A stretch of 27,044 nt of DNA from an uncultured Clostridia bacterium (GTDB taxonomy: Bacteria > Bacillota > Clostridia > Christensenellales > Aristaeellaceae): the NCBI GenBank assembly GCA_934667105.1, contig CAKULG010000029.1, forward strand, positions 1 to 27,044. Reading direction: 5' to 3'. The position numbers and the translations under genes are program-made. Positions 1-7,094 of this stretch are shown here, piece after piece. The notes beneath the pieces are model-generated. The model saw only the letters and a list, made by a program, of their open reading frames with translations, did not search any database and was not told the origin of the DNA. Numbering within the stretch: position 1 is the stretch's first letter; each line of letters begins with the position of its first letter.

Positions 1-87
1 GAGAATCAGAGCCATCACTTGGAATCGGACACACATAAATTATACAGAATGTGTTAAGTCTGAGAGAGTGGGAATGACCCACGGTAT

Positions 88-120
88 CCGAAAAAGCCTT
101 GATTTATAAGGGCTTTTCGG
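88..120 (+). terminator. Imperfect hairpin, possible terminator
   Basis: CCGAAAA (88-94) pairs with TTTTCGG (114-120), GCC (96-98) with GGC (111-113), and TT with AA, with one bulged base on each side and a seven-base loop. The TTTT run lies inside the outer stem, so a shorter stem with a U tail is also possible. It could end a gene coming from the left edge or be part of an attachment site. Confidence 0.4.
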
Positions 121-137
121 CTCTCCAAAGGCTTCCT

Positions 138-155
138 GCGGACAAATTGAGGACA
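138..155 (+). repeat. GCGGACA/GAGGACA repeat pair, first copy
   Basis: GCGGACA (138-144) and GAGGACA (149-155) are direct repeats offset by 11 bases, about one helical turn. A second pair of the same motif on the same strand lies at 301-317, offset by 10. Paired short direct repeats at helical spacing near an element end are typical of arm-type binding sites of tyrosine recombinases. No recombinase gene is in the window, so the role is inferred. Confidence 0.45.
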
Positions 156-191
156 TGGCTCCGTTAGGGAGAATAATGTCAAAGCGTTATT

Positions 192-238
192 ACGCTCTCA
201 AATCTAACTGTTTTTGGTTGGATTTGAGAGCGTTTTTT
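192..238 (+). terminator. Strong intrinsic terminator
   Basis: A 13-bp perfect stem (192-204 with 221-233) continues inward with G-U-containing pairs to 209/216, about 18 bp in all with a six-base loop. It is followed by a T run at 233-238. The T run lies only on the plus-strand side, so it terminates plus-strand transcription. No plus-strand gene is visible upstream in the window, which suggests the gene it serves lies left of the edge. Confidence 0.75.
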
Positions 239-260
239 ATTCTTTATCCACCCATTTCTC

Positions 261-359
261 TCATGTCTCTGACAAGCGCCAAAATAAAAAAAATCTCGTT
301 GAGGACAAGTGAGGACACAAAAAGCTTCTTTTGTCTAAATCGGTAATTATGACTTTCAT
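261..359 (-). pseudogene. Truncated 5' end of a gene, fused to repeat/attachment-site sequence
   Basis: Immediately downstream of the MazG-like gene there is a clear GGAGG ribosome binding site (368-372 on the minus strand), correctly spaced from an ATG at 359. The frame opens with MKVIITDLDK and then reads through the GAGGACA repeat sequence to a stop at 261, giving only 32 residues. The opening resembles the hydrophobic strand plus DxD start of HAD-family phosphatases, but ten residues cannot prove this. The well-formed start followed by non-protein-like sequence suggests that recombination at the repeats removed the rest of the gene. A genuine short ORF is less likely. Confidence 0.4.
301..317 (+). 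repeat. GAGGACA repeat pair, second copy
   Basis: Two exact GAGGACA copies at 301-307 and 311-317, offset by 10 bases, match the diverged pair at 138-155. They sit just inside the point where the truncated minus-strand reading frame loses its gene-like character. I read them as candidate arm-type recombinase sites next to an attachment core somewhere around 318-345. The core itself cannot be defined without the other end of the element. Confidence 0.45.
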
Positions 360-380
360 GCGCTTTTCCTCCATATATTT

Positions 381-686
381 TTATAACAAACCTTCTTCTT
401 TCATTTTTTCGAGAGAACGATCAATCGACGCTTTAAGTTCAGATTCAACATTGTAATATACAGCGAGTTGAATGAGCGCATTTACAGCTTGCTTAATTTC
501 GTCCGCTAAATGTTGCTTTGACGGTTCGCCGTGTTTCTGAGCTTTGATTCCACTTTTTTCAAAATGGTTTACCTCACTTGCCACTTCACCACATTCCTCA
601 AGAACTCTGGTTGCAATCTGATAGGGATTATTTCCGTTAGGGAACCGATTTGTATACCCTTTTGCTAATTGATATAACTTATCCAT
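381..686 (-). CDS. MazG-like nucleotide pyrophosphohydrolase-family protein
   Basis: 101 residues, the size of a single MazG-like all-alpha domain. These enzymes hydrolyse NTPs to NMP and pyrophosphate and often sanitise nucleotide pools. The first metal-binding motif is visible as EECGE (E30, E31, E34). The second, usually ExxD, reads D62-E63-I-K-Q66, so the expected aspartate appears to be glutamine. Activity may therefore be altered, although this alignment is by eye. The start follows GGAG with good spacing. A promoter lies at 789-817, leaving a leader of about 95 bases. The gene is markedly AT-richer than the backbone and stands alone next to a probable element end, suggesting acquisition by transfer. 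Small phage and island MazG proteins are common. Confidence 0.75.
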   Translation of the reverse strand: MDKLYQLAKGYTNRFPNGNNPYQIATRVLEECGEVASEVNHFEKSGIKAQKHGEPSKQHLADEIKQAVNALIQLAVYYNVESELKASIDRSLEKMKEEGLL

Positions 687-788
687 AATTTACTCCACTC
701 ATATCCTCGCAAAACTAGATTTTCCATTAAAAGCTGTGTTTTACATTATGGAACTAAACGTGACCTTGGATAGCTTGGACACAGCGCT

Positions 789-817
789 ATTATAACGAAA
801 AAGCGTTGCAAATACAA
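789..817 (-). promoter_or_regulatory. Promoter for the MazG-like gene
   Basis: On the minus strand TTGTAT (812-817) and TATAAT (789-794) are separated by 17 bases. The octamer AAGCGTTG (plus strand) occurs at 801-808 and 816-823, a 15-base direct repeat overlapping the -35 region, and could be an operator. The rest of 687-970 holds no supportable gene; a 61-codon minus frame at 746-931 lacks any sign of being real. Confidence 0.65.
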
Positions 818-972
818 GCGTTGACCTGCGAGATGACGAATTTGGAACAGCGGGCAGAGGCTTAAGCCCTTCCTAAACAATCCTGCCGGAAAGCGCGCTT
901 GCGGGGTGTCGGGGTACAGCAAAGCTTTCATTTGGGCTTTACAAATTGTTCACGCAATTTCGACGCGCGGTG

Positions 973-981
973 TGGTATAAT
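973..981 (+). promoter_or_regulatory. Extended -10 promoter for the Gld-like ABC operon
   Basis: TGG followed by TATAAT (976-981) is an extended -10 element. No good -35 lies 16-18 bases upstream, which fits an extended -10 promoter. Transcription would start near 988, leaving a leader of about 125 bases before the GTG at 1113. Confidence 0.55.
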
Positions 982-987
982 AAAAAC

Positions 988-1104
988 TAAGAGAATGCCT
1001 TGGCATTTTCCGGGTCGGTGGGACGCTGTAAGCGTTACATCGGCAACCAAACAACTTAGCGGTTTTTAAGGCCGCCGAACGGGTTTCGAATTTTAGAAAG
1101 GGAG
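988..1104 (+). promoter_or_regulatory. Structured 5' leader of the Gld-like operon
   Basis: Hairpin 1 pairs 991-998 with 1003-1010 and begins almost at the predicted transcription start. Hairpin 2 pairs GTCGGTG (1014-1020) with CATCGGC (1038-1044), using two G-U pairs. It encloses an inner ACGCT/AGCGT stem (1023-1027 with 1031-1035). A third short stem may pair 1059-1062 with 1072-1075. The sequence does not match a riboswitch class I recognise and lacks a terminator with a U run. It could be an unassigned cis-regulatory RNA, a stability element or incidental structure. Confidence 0.4.
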
Positions 1105-1112
1105 GCCGGGGC

Positions 1113-2042
1113 GTGATCGTTTTCGACGGAGTGGGAAAGCGCTACGGGATGCACCAGGCGCTGGAAAACATCAGCTTCACCGTGCCCAAGGGGCAGGTGC
1201 TGGGGCTTCTGGGGCAAAACGGGGCGGGAAAAACCACGGCCATGAATATTCTGACGGGGTGCCTGGCACCTAGCTGCGGCAGCGTTTCCGTGGGTGGCTT
1301 TGATGTGATGACCGCCCCGCGGGAGGCCAAACGGCTGTTGGGATATCTGCCCGAGCAGGCCTCGCTCTATGATGAAATGACGGTACGCGCTTATCTGCGC
1401 TTTGTGTGCGAGCTCAAGGAGGTTCAGCCCAAGGCGGCGGGGGCGCATGTGGAAAAAATTGCGGAAATGACGGGGCTGGAGGATACGCTGGAACGCAAGA
1501 TCGGCAATCTTTCCAAGGGCTATCGTCAGCGGGTGGGCATGGCCCAGGCCCTGTGCGGCGGGCCGGAGGCCATCGTGCTGGACGAGCCCACGGCGGGCCT
1601 GGATCCCCGGCAGAGCAGCGAAATGCGCGCGCTGATTAAAAGCCTGGCGGGGGGGCGCACGGTGGTTTTTTCCTCGCACATTTTAAGCGAGGTGCAGGCT
1701 GTGTGCGACCGCATTATTATCCTGCATCACGGCAAAATGATTTGCGACAGCGCCCTGCAGGCCCTGCGCTGCGGCGAACGCCGCCTGCGGGCGCGAATCG
1801 CCTGCGGGGAGGGCGCACTGCTTCCCGCGCTGCGCGCGCTGCAAAGCGTATCCCGGGTGCAGGTGGAGCGCGGGGGCGAGCCGGGGGTGACGCAGGTGGT
1901 TTTAACCGCCCGGGAAGGGGCGCAGATCGAGCGGGAGCTGTTCACCCTGCTTTCCGGCTTACAGACGCCGCTGCTGCGCCTTTCGCCAGTGGAGGACAGC
2001 CTGGAGGAAATCTTCCTGCGGGCTACGGGCGGCGCGGATTAG
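1113..2042 (+). CDS. ABC transporter ATP-binding protein (GldA-like)
   Basis: 309-residue ATPase subunit of an ABC-2 type exporter, acting at the cytoplasmic face. The Walker A GQNGAGKTT (34-42), Q-loop Q82, signature LSKGYRQ (133-139), Walker B AIVLDE (153-158), D-loop AGLDP and H-loop H189 are all intact, so it should be an active ATPase. The C-terminal third (about 210-309) is the extension typical of exporter ATPases. The start is GTG at 1113, seven bases after GGGAGG. It is the first gene of a four-gene set with an ABC-2 permease, a GldG-like protein and a DUF4340 protein. The same order occurs in many non-gliding bacteria, so gliding should not be inferred. The substrate is unknown. Confidence 0.9.
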   Translation: MIVFDGVGKRYGMHQALENISFTVPKGQVLGLLGQNGAGKTTAMNILTGCLAPSCGSVSVGGFDVMTAPREAKRLLGYLPEQASLYDEMTVRAYLRFVCELKEVQPKAAGAHVEKIAEMTGLEDTLERKIGNLSKGYRQRVGMAQALCGGPEAIVLDEPTAGLDPRQSSEMRALIKSLAGGRTVVFSSHILSEVQAVCDRIIILHHGKMICDSALQALRCGERRLRARIACGEGALLPALRALQSVSRVQVERGGEPGVTQVVLTAREGAQIERELFTLLSGLQTPLLRLSPVEDSLEEIFLRATGGAD

Positions 2043-2097
2043 CGCGCGGCTCAAATCGATTTGCCTGAGAAGCGTATTAAGGAGGAAGGGGCGCATA

Positions 2098-2808
2098 ATG
2101 GGCGCAATTTATAAGCGGGAAATGCAAAGCTATTTTTACACCCCCGCGGCCTATGTTTTCATGGGGGTGTTTCTGGCGCTGGCCAGCGTCTTTTTCGGCG
2201 TGGGCAATCTGGCGGCGCGCTCCAGCAATCTGCTTTCTTTTATTTCGCAATTGAGCTATTTGTGGATGCTGCTTTCGCCGGTGCTGACTATGCGGCTCAT
2301 CGCGGGCGAACGCCGTCAGCGCACTGATCAACTGCTTTTTTCCTCTCCCTGCTCACTTTCCGGCATGGTGCTGGGAAAATTTTTCGCCGCGGCCACGGTG
2401 CTGCTTTGCACGGTGGGAGCTACCTTTGTTTACGCCCTGCTGGTGGCGATGTACGGCACGCTGTATTTGGGAGAAACGCTGGTGGGGTATCTGGGGCTGA
2501 TTTTGCAGGGATGCGCGTTTCTGGCGCTGGATTTATTCGTTTCCTGCTTCGCCAAAAGCCAAATGACCGCCGCCGTGCTGGGGGTGGGGGCCAATCTGCT
2601 GGTTTGGCTTTCCGACGTGCTGGCCAGCGCCGTATCCATTCAGGCGGTCAGCGACGCGCTGAATTTCTTGAGCCTGTATCAGCGCTTCGCGCCCTTTGCC
2701 CAGGGACAACTGCGGTTTTCCAATGTGTTTTTTGATCTGCTGTTTATCGCCATGACGCTGTTTTTGAGCGTGCGGGTGCTGGACGCCCGCCGTTGGAGCG
2801 AGGCCTGA
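2098..2808 (+). CDS. ABC-2 type permease (GldF-like)
   Basis: 236 residues with about six hydrophobic segments, the size and layout of an ABC-2 membrane subunit. It opens with a short cytoplasmic stretch (IYKREMQSYFYTP) that is characteristic of this subfamily, followed by a first membrane helix around 17-38. It should pair with the upstream ATPase and form the membrane channel. An excellent GGAGGAAGGG ribosome site precedes the ATG at 2098. The gap from the ATPase gene is 55 bases with no terminator. Its stop lies three bases before the GldG-like start, so the two are probably translated together. No substrate can be inferred. Confidence 0.88.
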   Translation: MGAIYKREMQSYFYTPAAYVFMGVFLALASVFFGVGNLAARSSNLLSFISQLSYLWMLLSPVLTMRLIAGERRQRTDQLLFSSPCSLSGMVLGKFFAAATVLLCTVGATFVYALLVAMYGTLYLGETLVGYLGLILQGCAFLALDLFVSCFAKSQMTAAVLGVGANLLVWLSDVLASAVSIQAVSDALNFLSLYQRFAPFAQGQLRFSNVFFDLLFIAMTLFLSVRVLDARRWSEA

Positions 2809-2811
2809 ACG

Positions 2812-4266
2812 ATGAAAAAGCTTTCCATCCTGAAAAACAGAAAACTGCGCTGCGGCGGCTTTTCGGCGCTGCTGACGGCGTTGGCGCTCGTTTTCGCCGT
2901 GCTGCTGGGGGCACTGGCCGATACGGCGGAAACGCGCTATGCCCTCACGCTGGATTGCTCCTTTAACGCCGCCACCACCCAGGGGGAAACCACCCGGGCC
3001 GTGCTTGCGCAATTGGAGCGGGACGTGCATATCTACGCCCTCGTTTCCGAAACGGAGGGGAAAAACGCCACGCTGTTTTCCCTGCTGGAGCGCTACGCCG
3101 CCGCTTCTCCCCATGTGACCTATTCCCAGGAAAGCGCGGTTAGAAATCCCGTTTTGCTTTCGCAATTCAGCGACGCGCTGGGGGAAAACGACGTGACGGG
3201 GGATTGCCTGATTGTTTCCTGCCCCGAAACGGGGCGCGCCCGGGTGCTGAACGAAAGCAATTATTATGTGTATTCCTACAACAGCGATACGGGCTATTTC
3301 GATCAGGCGGGGTATACCTACGAAAAAAGCGTTACCGAGGCGATTTTGTATGTATCCCAGGACGAGTTGCCCGTGGTGCAGATTTTAACGGGCCATGGGG
3401 AACTATCCGCAGAGGACGCCGCCGTGCTGGAGGAAACGCTGGTGAACGCGAATTATCTGGTGAAGCGGGTGAGCCTGCAAGCGGGGGATACGCTGGATCC
3501 AGAAAGCCCTTTGATGATTCTCTCTCCCCGGCTGGACTTTTCCGATGGAGAACTGGATTCGCTGATGGCCTTTGCCAAGGCGGGGGGCGATTTCTTTTTC
3601 GGCATGCAGTATTCCGATTCCCTGACATTGGAAAATTATAACGCGCTGCTGCGCGCTTACGGCGTTACGCCGTATCCGGGCCTGGTGATCGCCAAGGAGG
3701 AAGACGCCGACAGCTATTACGACGCGCCGGTTTATCTGATGCCCTATATGCAGGAAACAAACGCCACGCTGCCGCTCATCAGCGCGGGAAAGAATATTCT
3801 GCTGCTGGCGGGGGCCCGGGCCTTCCACACCGATTTGGAGCACGACGGCAATGTGACGCTGCTGCCCGTGCTGGCGACGGGGGAGGCGTACATCCGGCAT
3901 TATCAGGACGAGGCAAGTCTTTCCGAGCAGCAGCCGGGGGACGAGGAGGGTCGTTTCGCCGTGGCGCTGTGGGCGGATAAAATGTATGAGGACGGCACGG
4001 TGTCCCACGCCTTCGTCATTGGCAATCTGACGCTTTTCCTGGATTATTGGACGCTGAATAACACCGATTCTCAGGCCTTCCTGCTGCAAATCGTGCGTTC
4101 GCTTCAGGGAAAATCCCCCGTGAGCCTGGATATTCTGCCCAAAAACGCGCTTCGGGCGGGGCTGTCGCTGGGCAATATCACCCCCGCCGTCGTCGTGACG
4201 GCGCTGCTGCCGCTGCTGGTGGCGCTTGGGGCCGCGCTGGTGCTGCTGCCCAGAAAGAATTTGTAA
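2812..4266 (+). CDS. GldG-like ABC transporter auxiliary protein
   Basis: 484 residues. A membrane helix sits near the N-terminus (about 17-37) and another at the C-terminus (about 457-479). Between them is a large domain probably outside the cell, matching the GldG / ABC_transp_aux architecture. Segments such as VQILTGHGELS (about 190-200) and the following stretch resemble the Rossmann-like core of this family. The protein likely assembles with the GldA/GldF-like subunits. It starts three bases after the permease stop. The DUF4340 gene begins three bases after its own stop, so all four are one transcription unit. The cargo is unknown. Confidence 0.8.
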   Translation: MKKLSILKNRKLRCGGFSALLTALALVFAVLLGALADTAETRYALTLDCSFNAATTQGETTRAVLAQLERDVHIYALVSETEGKNATLFSLLERYAAASPHVTYSQESAVRNPVLLSQFSDALGENDVTGDCLIVSCPETGRARVLNESNYYVYSYNSDTGYFDQAGYTYEKSVTEAILYVSQDELPVVQILTGHGELSAEDAAVLEETLVNANYLVKRVSLQAGDTLDPESPLMILSPRLDFSDGELDSLMAFAKAGGDFFFGMQYSDSLTLENYNALLRAYGVTPYPGLVIAKEEDADSYYDAPVYLMPYMQETNATLPLISAGKNILLLAGARAFHTDLEHDGNVTLLPVLATGEAYIRHYQDEASLSEQQPGDEEGRFAVALWADKMYEDGTVSHAFVIGNLTLFLDYWTLNNTDSQAFLLQIVRSLQGKSPVSLDILPKNALRAGLSLGNITPAVVVTALLPLLVALGAALVLLPRKNL

Positions 4267-4269
4267 AAG

Positions 4270-5727
4270 ATGGAACGAATTCCGAAAAAAAAGCCCCGGA
4301 AGGGCATGAAAAAAGGAACGCTGGCGCTGCTTTTGCTGCTGGCTGCGGCGGCTTGCGGGGGCGGCCTGTATTTGCTGAACCGCCCGGCGGCCGCGCCCTC
4401 CTTTCCGGAAACGCAGGCGCTGTATCTGCTGAACCGGAACGAGGAAGAAATCGACGCTCTGGCGCTGCGTCCCCGCCAAGGGATCGCCTACCCGCTGGTG
4501 CGCACGGAAAGCGGCATGCGTCTGCTGGGACAGGAGGATACCCCCCTGCGGGAAGACGTGGTGGAGGACCTTGTGGGGGCGGCGGCTCAGCTGGAGGCCC
4601 ATGAAAAGGTGGCGGATACGGCGGCGGAGGCCGTCGATCTTTCGGACTTCGGCCTGAAGGATCCGCAGCTTCGCTTGACCGTTACCTATACGGACGGAAC
4701 GCGGACGGAGCTGCTGCTGGGCGATGAAGTGCAGCACGGGGAGGAAACGCTGTATTATTCCATGCGTTCGGGAGATTCCTGGATATACACGGTGTATTCC
4801 GGCCTGTGCGAGCCTTTTTTCCACGAGGCGGAATATCTGCGCGCCTTTGACCAACCCAAGCTTCAGGGGGATCTGCTGGATCGCGTTGAGGTATCGGGGG
4901 CGGTTGAATTATCATTGGTTTACGCTGACGGCGCGTGGCGAATGGAAGCGCCCTGGCGTTATCCCGCCGCCCAGGAAAAGATGGACGCGCTGCTTCGGCA
5001 GATCGAGGCGATGGCCTTCGAGGCCTGCCTGGGCGAAGCGGAGCGCTTCAGCCTGGCCGATTACGGCCTGGCGCAGCCTGCACTTACCGTCACGCTGACC
5101 CAGGCCCCTTCTACGATCACGGGGCAAACCGCCCAGGGAGAAACGGTGTCCTACGCCGTGCCGGAAAAGAAGTATCGCCTGCTTCTTGGGGATGAAACGG
5201 GGAAAAGCGGGGTATATCTGCTGTGGGAAAACAAGCTGTTTAAGGCCAGCAATTTTCTGCTGGGCTTCTGGAAATCGCTTTCGCCCGATGATTTTCTGCT
5301 GCGCAACCCCGTGAATTATCAGACAGACAACCTGGAGGAGCTTGCTCTTTCCTGGCCGGAGGGGAAGAAGTCCTATACCCTTCGCCTGGTGGAGAGCGTG
5401 ACGGAGAACAACGAAATCGCCGTGGACGAATATGGCGAAACGCTCTATGAGGCGGAAATATACCGCGCCAGCGGGGAAAAGCTGGACGCGACGGAATTTT
5501 TCGCCTGGTATACGGCGCTGGCGAATACAGCCCCTGCAGGGCGGTTGCCGGAAGGCTACGCCCCGGCCGGGGAAAAACAGTTGGAGCTGACGCTGACCGG
5601 CCGGACGGGAGAGCGGAGCGTCGCCCTGTATGCCTATGATAAGCTGCATTCCGCCCTGGGGGTGGACGGGACGTATATCTTCTATATGGATTCCGCCTTC
5701 CTTTCCCGGCTGCTGGCCGCGCCCTAA
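4270..5727 (+). CDS. DUF4340 domain-containing protein
   Basis: 485 residues. A basic N-terminal tail rich in lysine (residues 4-17) is followed by one membrane helix (about 17-36). The remainder is an extracellular region with repeated beta-rich blocks. The block around 117-170, with the pattern FGLKDPQLRLTVTYTDG, recurs near 255-330 as YGLAQPALTVTLTQ followed by a second LLLGDE-like segment. That repetition is a hallmark of DUF4340. Proteins of this type follow GldG-like genes in many genomes and are probably a surface subunit of the same transporter. The ribosome site is weak and the gene begins three bases after the previous stop, suggesting translational coupling. No terminator is evident before the next promoter. 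Confidence 0.8.
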   Translation: MERIPKKKPRKGMKKGTLALLLLLAAAACGGGLYLLNRPAAAPSFPETQALYLLNRNEEEIDALALRPRQGIAYPLVRTESGMRLLGQEDTPLREDVVEDLVGAAAQLEAHEKVADTAAEAVDLSDFGLKDPQLRLTVTYTDGTRTELLLGDEVQHGEETLYYSMRSGDSWIYTVYSGLCEPFFHEAEYLRAFDQPKLQGDLLDRVEVSGAVELSLVYADGAWRMEAPWRYPAAQEKMDALLRQIEAMAFEACLGEAERFSLADYGLAQPALTVTLTQAPSTITGQTAQGETVSYAVPEKKYRLLLGDETGKSGVYLLWENKLFKASNFLLGFWKSLSPDDFLLRNPVNYQTDNLEELALSWPEGKKSYTLRLVESVTENNEIAVDEYGETLYEAEIYRASGEKLDATEFFAWYTALANTAPAGRLPEGYAPAGEKQLELTLTGRTGERSVALYAYDKLHSALGVDGTYIFYMDSAFLSRLLAAP

Positions 5728-5769
5728 AAGGCAAAAATGAAAGATTTCCGCCAAATCCCGGCGCGATAC

Positions 5770-5798
5770 TTGAATATGGCGTTCGGTTATGCTATACT
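5770..5798 (+). promoter_or_regulatory. Promoter of the BMP binding-protein gene
   Basis: TTGAAT (5770-5775) and TATACT (5793-5798) are separated by 17 bases, with a TG extension at 5790-5791. This is one of the best promoters in the window. A ribosome site (AGGAGG, 5833-5838) follows eight bases before the ATG at 5847. Confidence 0.8.
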
Positions 5799-5846
5799 AA
5801 AGCCGACCAAGCGCGGAAAGGCGCGAAAAATAAGGAGGAGATTCCC

Positions 5847-6956
5847 ATGAAAAAGCTCCTGGCTTTGCTGCTGGCGGCCGCGATGCTGCTGTCCGTGGCT
5901 TCCTTTGCTGTGGCGGAAGACGTCAATCCCGATGAAATCGCGGATACCATGACTTCCGAAAACGGCGTGTACGAAATCGCTTTCGTTACCGACGTTGGCC
6001 AGCTCAAGGACGAATCCTTTAACCAGGGCACCTGGAACGGCGTGAAGGAATACGCTTACGCCAACAACCTTTCCTATAAGTATTATCAGCCCGCCAATGG
6101 CAGCGAAGCCACTGACGACGACCGCTACGACGCCATGAAGGCCGCCTGCGAGGCGGGCGCCAAGGTGGTAGTGTGCGCCGGCTTCATGCAGGAAGCCGCC
6201 CTGAAGAAGGCCGCCGCGGAATTTACCGGCGTGAGCTTCGTGTTCATCGACGGTTATCCCATCGGCCTGGACAACGTGGCCGGCATCGCTTTCATGGAAG
6301 AGCAGTGCGGTTACTTCGCCGGCTATGCCGTGGTGAAGGAAGGCTATAAGAAGCTGGGCTTCATCGGCGGCGGCGGCGGCACCAATCCTGCGTGCTGCCG
6401 GTATGGCTACGGCTTCGTGCAGGGCGCGAACGACGCGGCCAAGGAACTGGGTGTCACCGTGGATATGAAGTATTCCTGGCAGTATGCCGCCAACTTCAGC
6501 CCCTCTCCCGATCTGCAGGCCATGATCTCCGGCTGGTATGAAACCGGCACCGAAATCGTGTTCTCCTGCGGCGGCGATATCTTCGATTCCGTTGCGGCTG
6601 CCGCTTCCGCTAACGATGCGGCCGTCGTGGGCGTGGACGTGGATCAGTCCTCCAAGTCCGAAACCGTTGTGACCAGCGCCATGAAGGGCCTGGCCGAAGC
6701 CACCAAGTGGGCCGTCGCCAAGGTGTATGACGGCACCTTCGCCGAAATCGGCGGCAAGGGCCTGAGCCTGGGCGTTGAGGATAACGCGGTTGGCCTGCCC
6801 ACCGCCACCTGGTCCATGGAAAACTACACCGTGGAAGAATACGAAGCCCTGTTCGCCAAGGTTCTCAGCGGCGAAATCGTTGTGGATAACAACGCGCCCA
6901 CGGAAGCCGGCATCAAGGATGTGGAATTCTCCAACGTTGTGGTGGATTACGAGTAA
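5847..6956 (+). CDS. BMP-family substrate-binding protein (nucleoside importer)
   Basis: 369 residues of the ABC_Bmp / PnrA family, which bind purine or other nucleosides outside the cell and deliver them to a NupOPQ-type transporter. The mature protein opens with YEIAFVTDVG and SFNQGTWNGVKE, the family's ligand-pocket region. IGFIGGGGG and GVDVDQS segments follow. The N-terminus is a signal peptide (KKLLALLLAAAMLLSVASFAVA) with a likely signal peptidase I site after A23. There is no cysteine in it, so no lipobox, which is odd for a Gram-positive binding protein. A strong terminator after the gene and a second promoter for the ATPase suggest it is made in excess over the transporter. The exact ligand cannot be told from sequence. 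Confidence 0.9.
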   Translation: MKKLLALLLAAAMLLSVASFAVAEDVNPDEIADTMTSENGVYEIAFVTDVGQLKDESFNQGTWNGVKEYAYANNLSYKYYQPANGSEATDDDRYDAMKAACEAGAKVVVCAGFMQEAALKKAAAEFTGVSFVFIDGYPIGLDNVAGIAFMEEQCGYFAGYAVVKEGYKKLGFIGGGGGTNPACCRYGYGFVQGANDAAKELGVTVDMKYSWQYAANFSPSPDLQAMISGWYETGTEIVFSCGGDIFDSVAAAASANDAAVVGVDVDQSSKSETVVTSAMKGLAEATKWAVAKVYDGTFAEIGGKGLSLGVEDNAVGLPTATWSMENYTVEEYEALFAKVLSGEIVVDNNAPTEAGIKDVEFSNVVVDYE

Positions 6957-6983
6957 GCATCCCATCGCGTAAATCTTCGTGGG

Positions 6984-7020
6984 GGAGGACGCGGCTCTGC
7001 GCCGCGTCCTCCTCTTTTTT
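6984..7020 (+). terminator. Strong intrinsic terminator after the binding-protein gene
   Basis: A perfect 12-bp GC-rich stem (6984-6995 with 7001-7012), a five-base loop and a T run at 7015-7020. It separates the binding-protein transcript from the downstream transporter genes. Confidence 0.92.
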
Positions 7021-7094
7021 GGCTTGAAACAGGCTGTTTTGGCCGTCGAAACGATCTTTTTAGGAAAGCGTTATACAGTGGTAACAGATTTTTC

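Larger units (their letters stand above)
1..260. other. AT-rich intergenic terminus of a probable mobile element
   Basis: No gene can be supported here. Short open stretches enter from the left edge (one frame stops at 55-57), so the last codons of a plus-strand gene could lie here, but nothing identifies it. The stretch contains two hairpins and a GAGGACA repeat pair, described separately. Composition is clearly more AT-rich than the backbone from about 1 kb on. A plus-strand terminator at 192-238 implies plus-strand transcription arriving from the left. Together this resembles the region between an integrase gene and its attachment site, but no integrase motif is visible in the window, so that reading is inference. 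Confidence 0.4.

Noticed and set aside
1..57. Possible last codons of an integrase running in from the left edge
   Set aside because: At least two frames are open for a few codons and none shows a recognisable integrase C-terminus, so I did not annotate a partial gene.
155..346. Plus-strand 63-codon open frame across the element end
   Set aside because: It crosses the strong terminator hairpin and the GAGGACA repeats, has no ribosome site and no protein-like pattern.
746..931. Minus-strand 61-codon open frame in the 687-1112 gap
   Set aside because: It overlaps the MazG-gene promoter, lacks a ribosome site and has low-complexity, arginine/proline-rich content typical of chance frames.
3403..4854. 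483-codon minus-strand open frame opposite the GldG-like and DUF4340 genes
   Set aside because: It is antisense to two clear coding genes, crosses their boundary, and its histidine/glutamine/arginine-rich content is the usual mirror of GC-rich coding DNA. The same applies to long antisense frames at 5787-6965, 7265-8707, 8743-9768 and 14833-15912.
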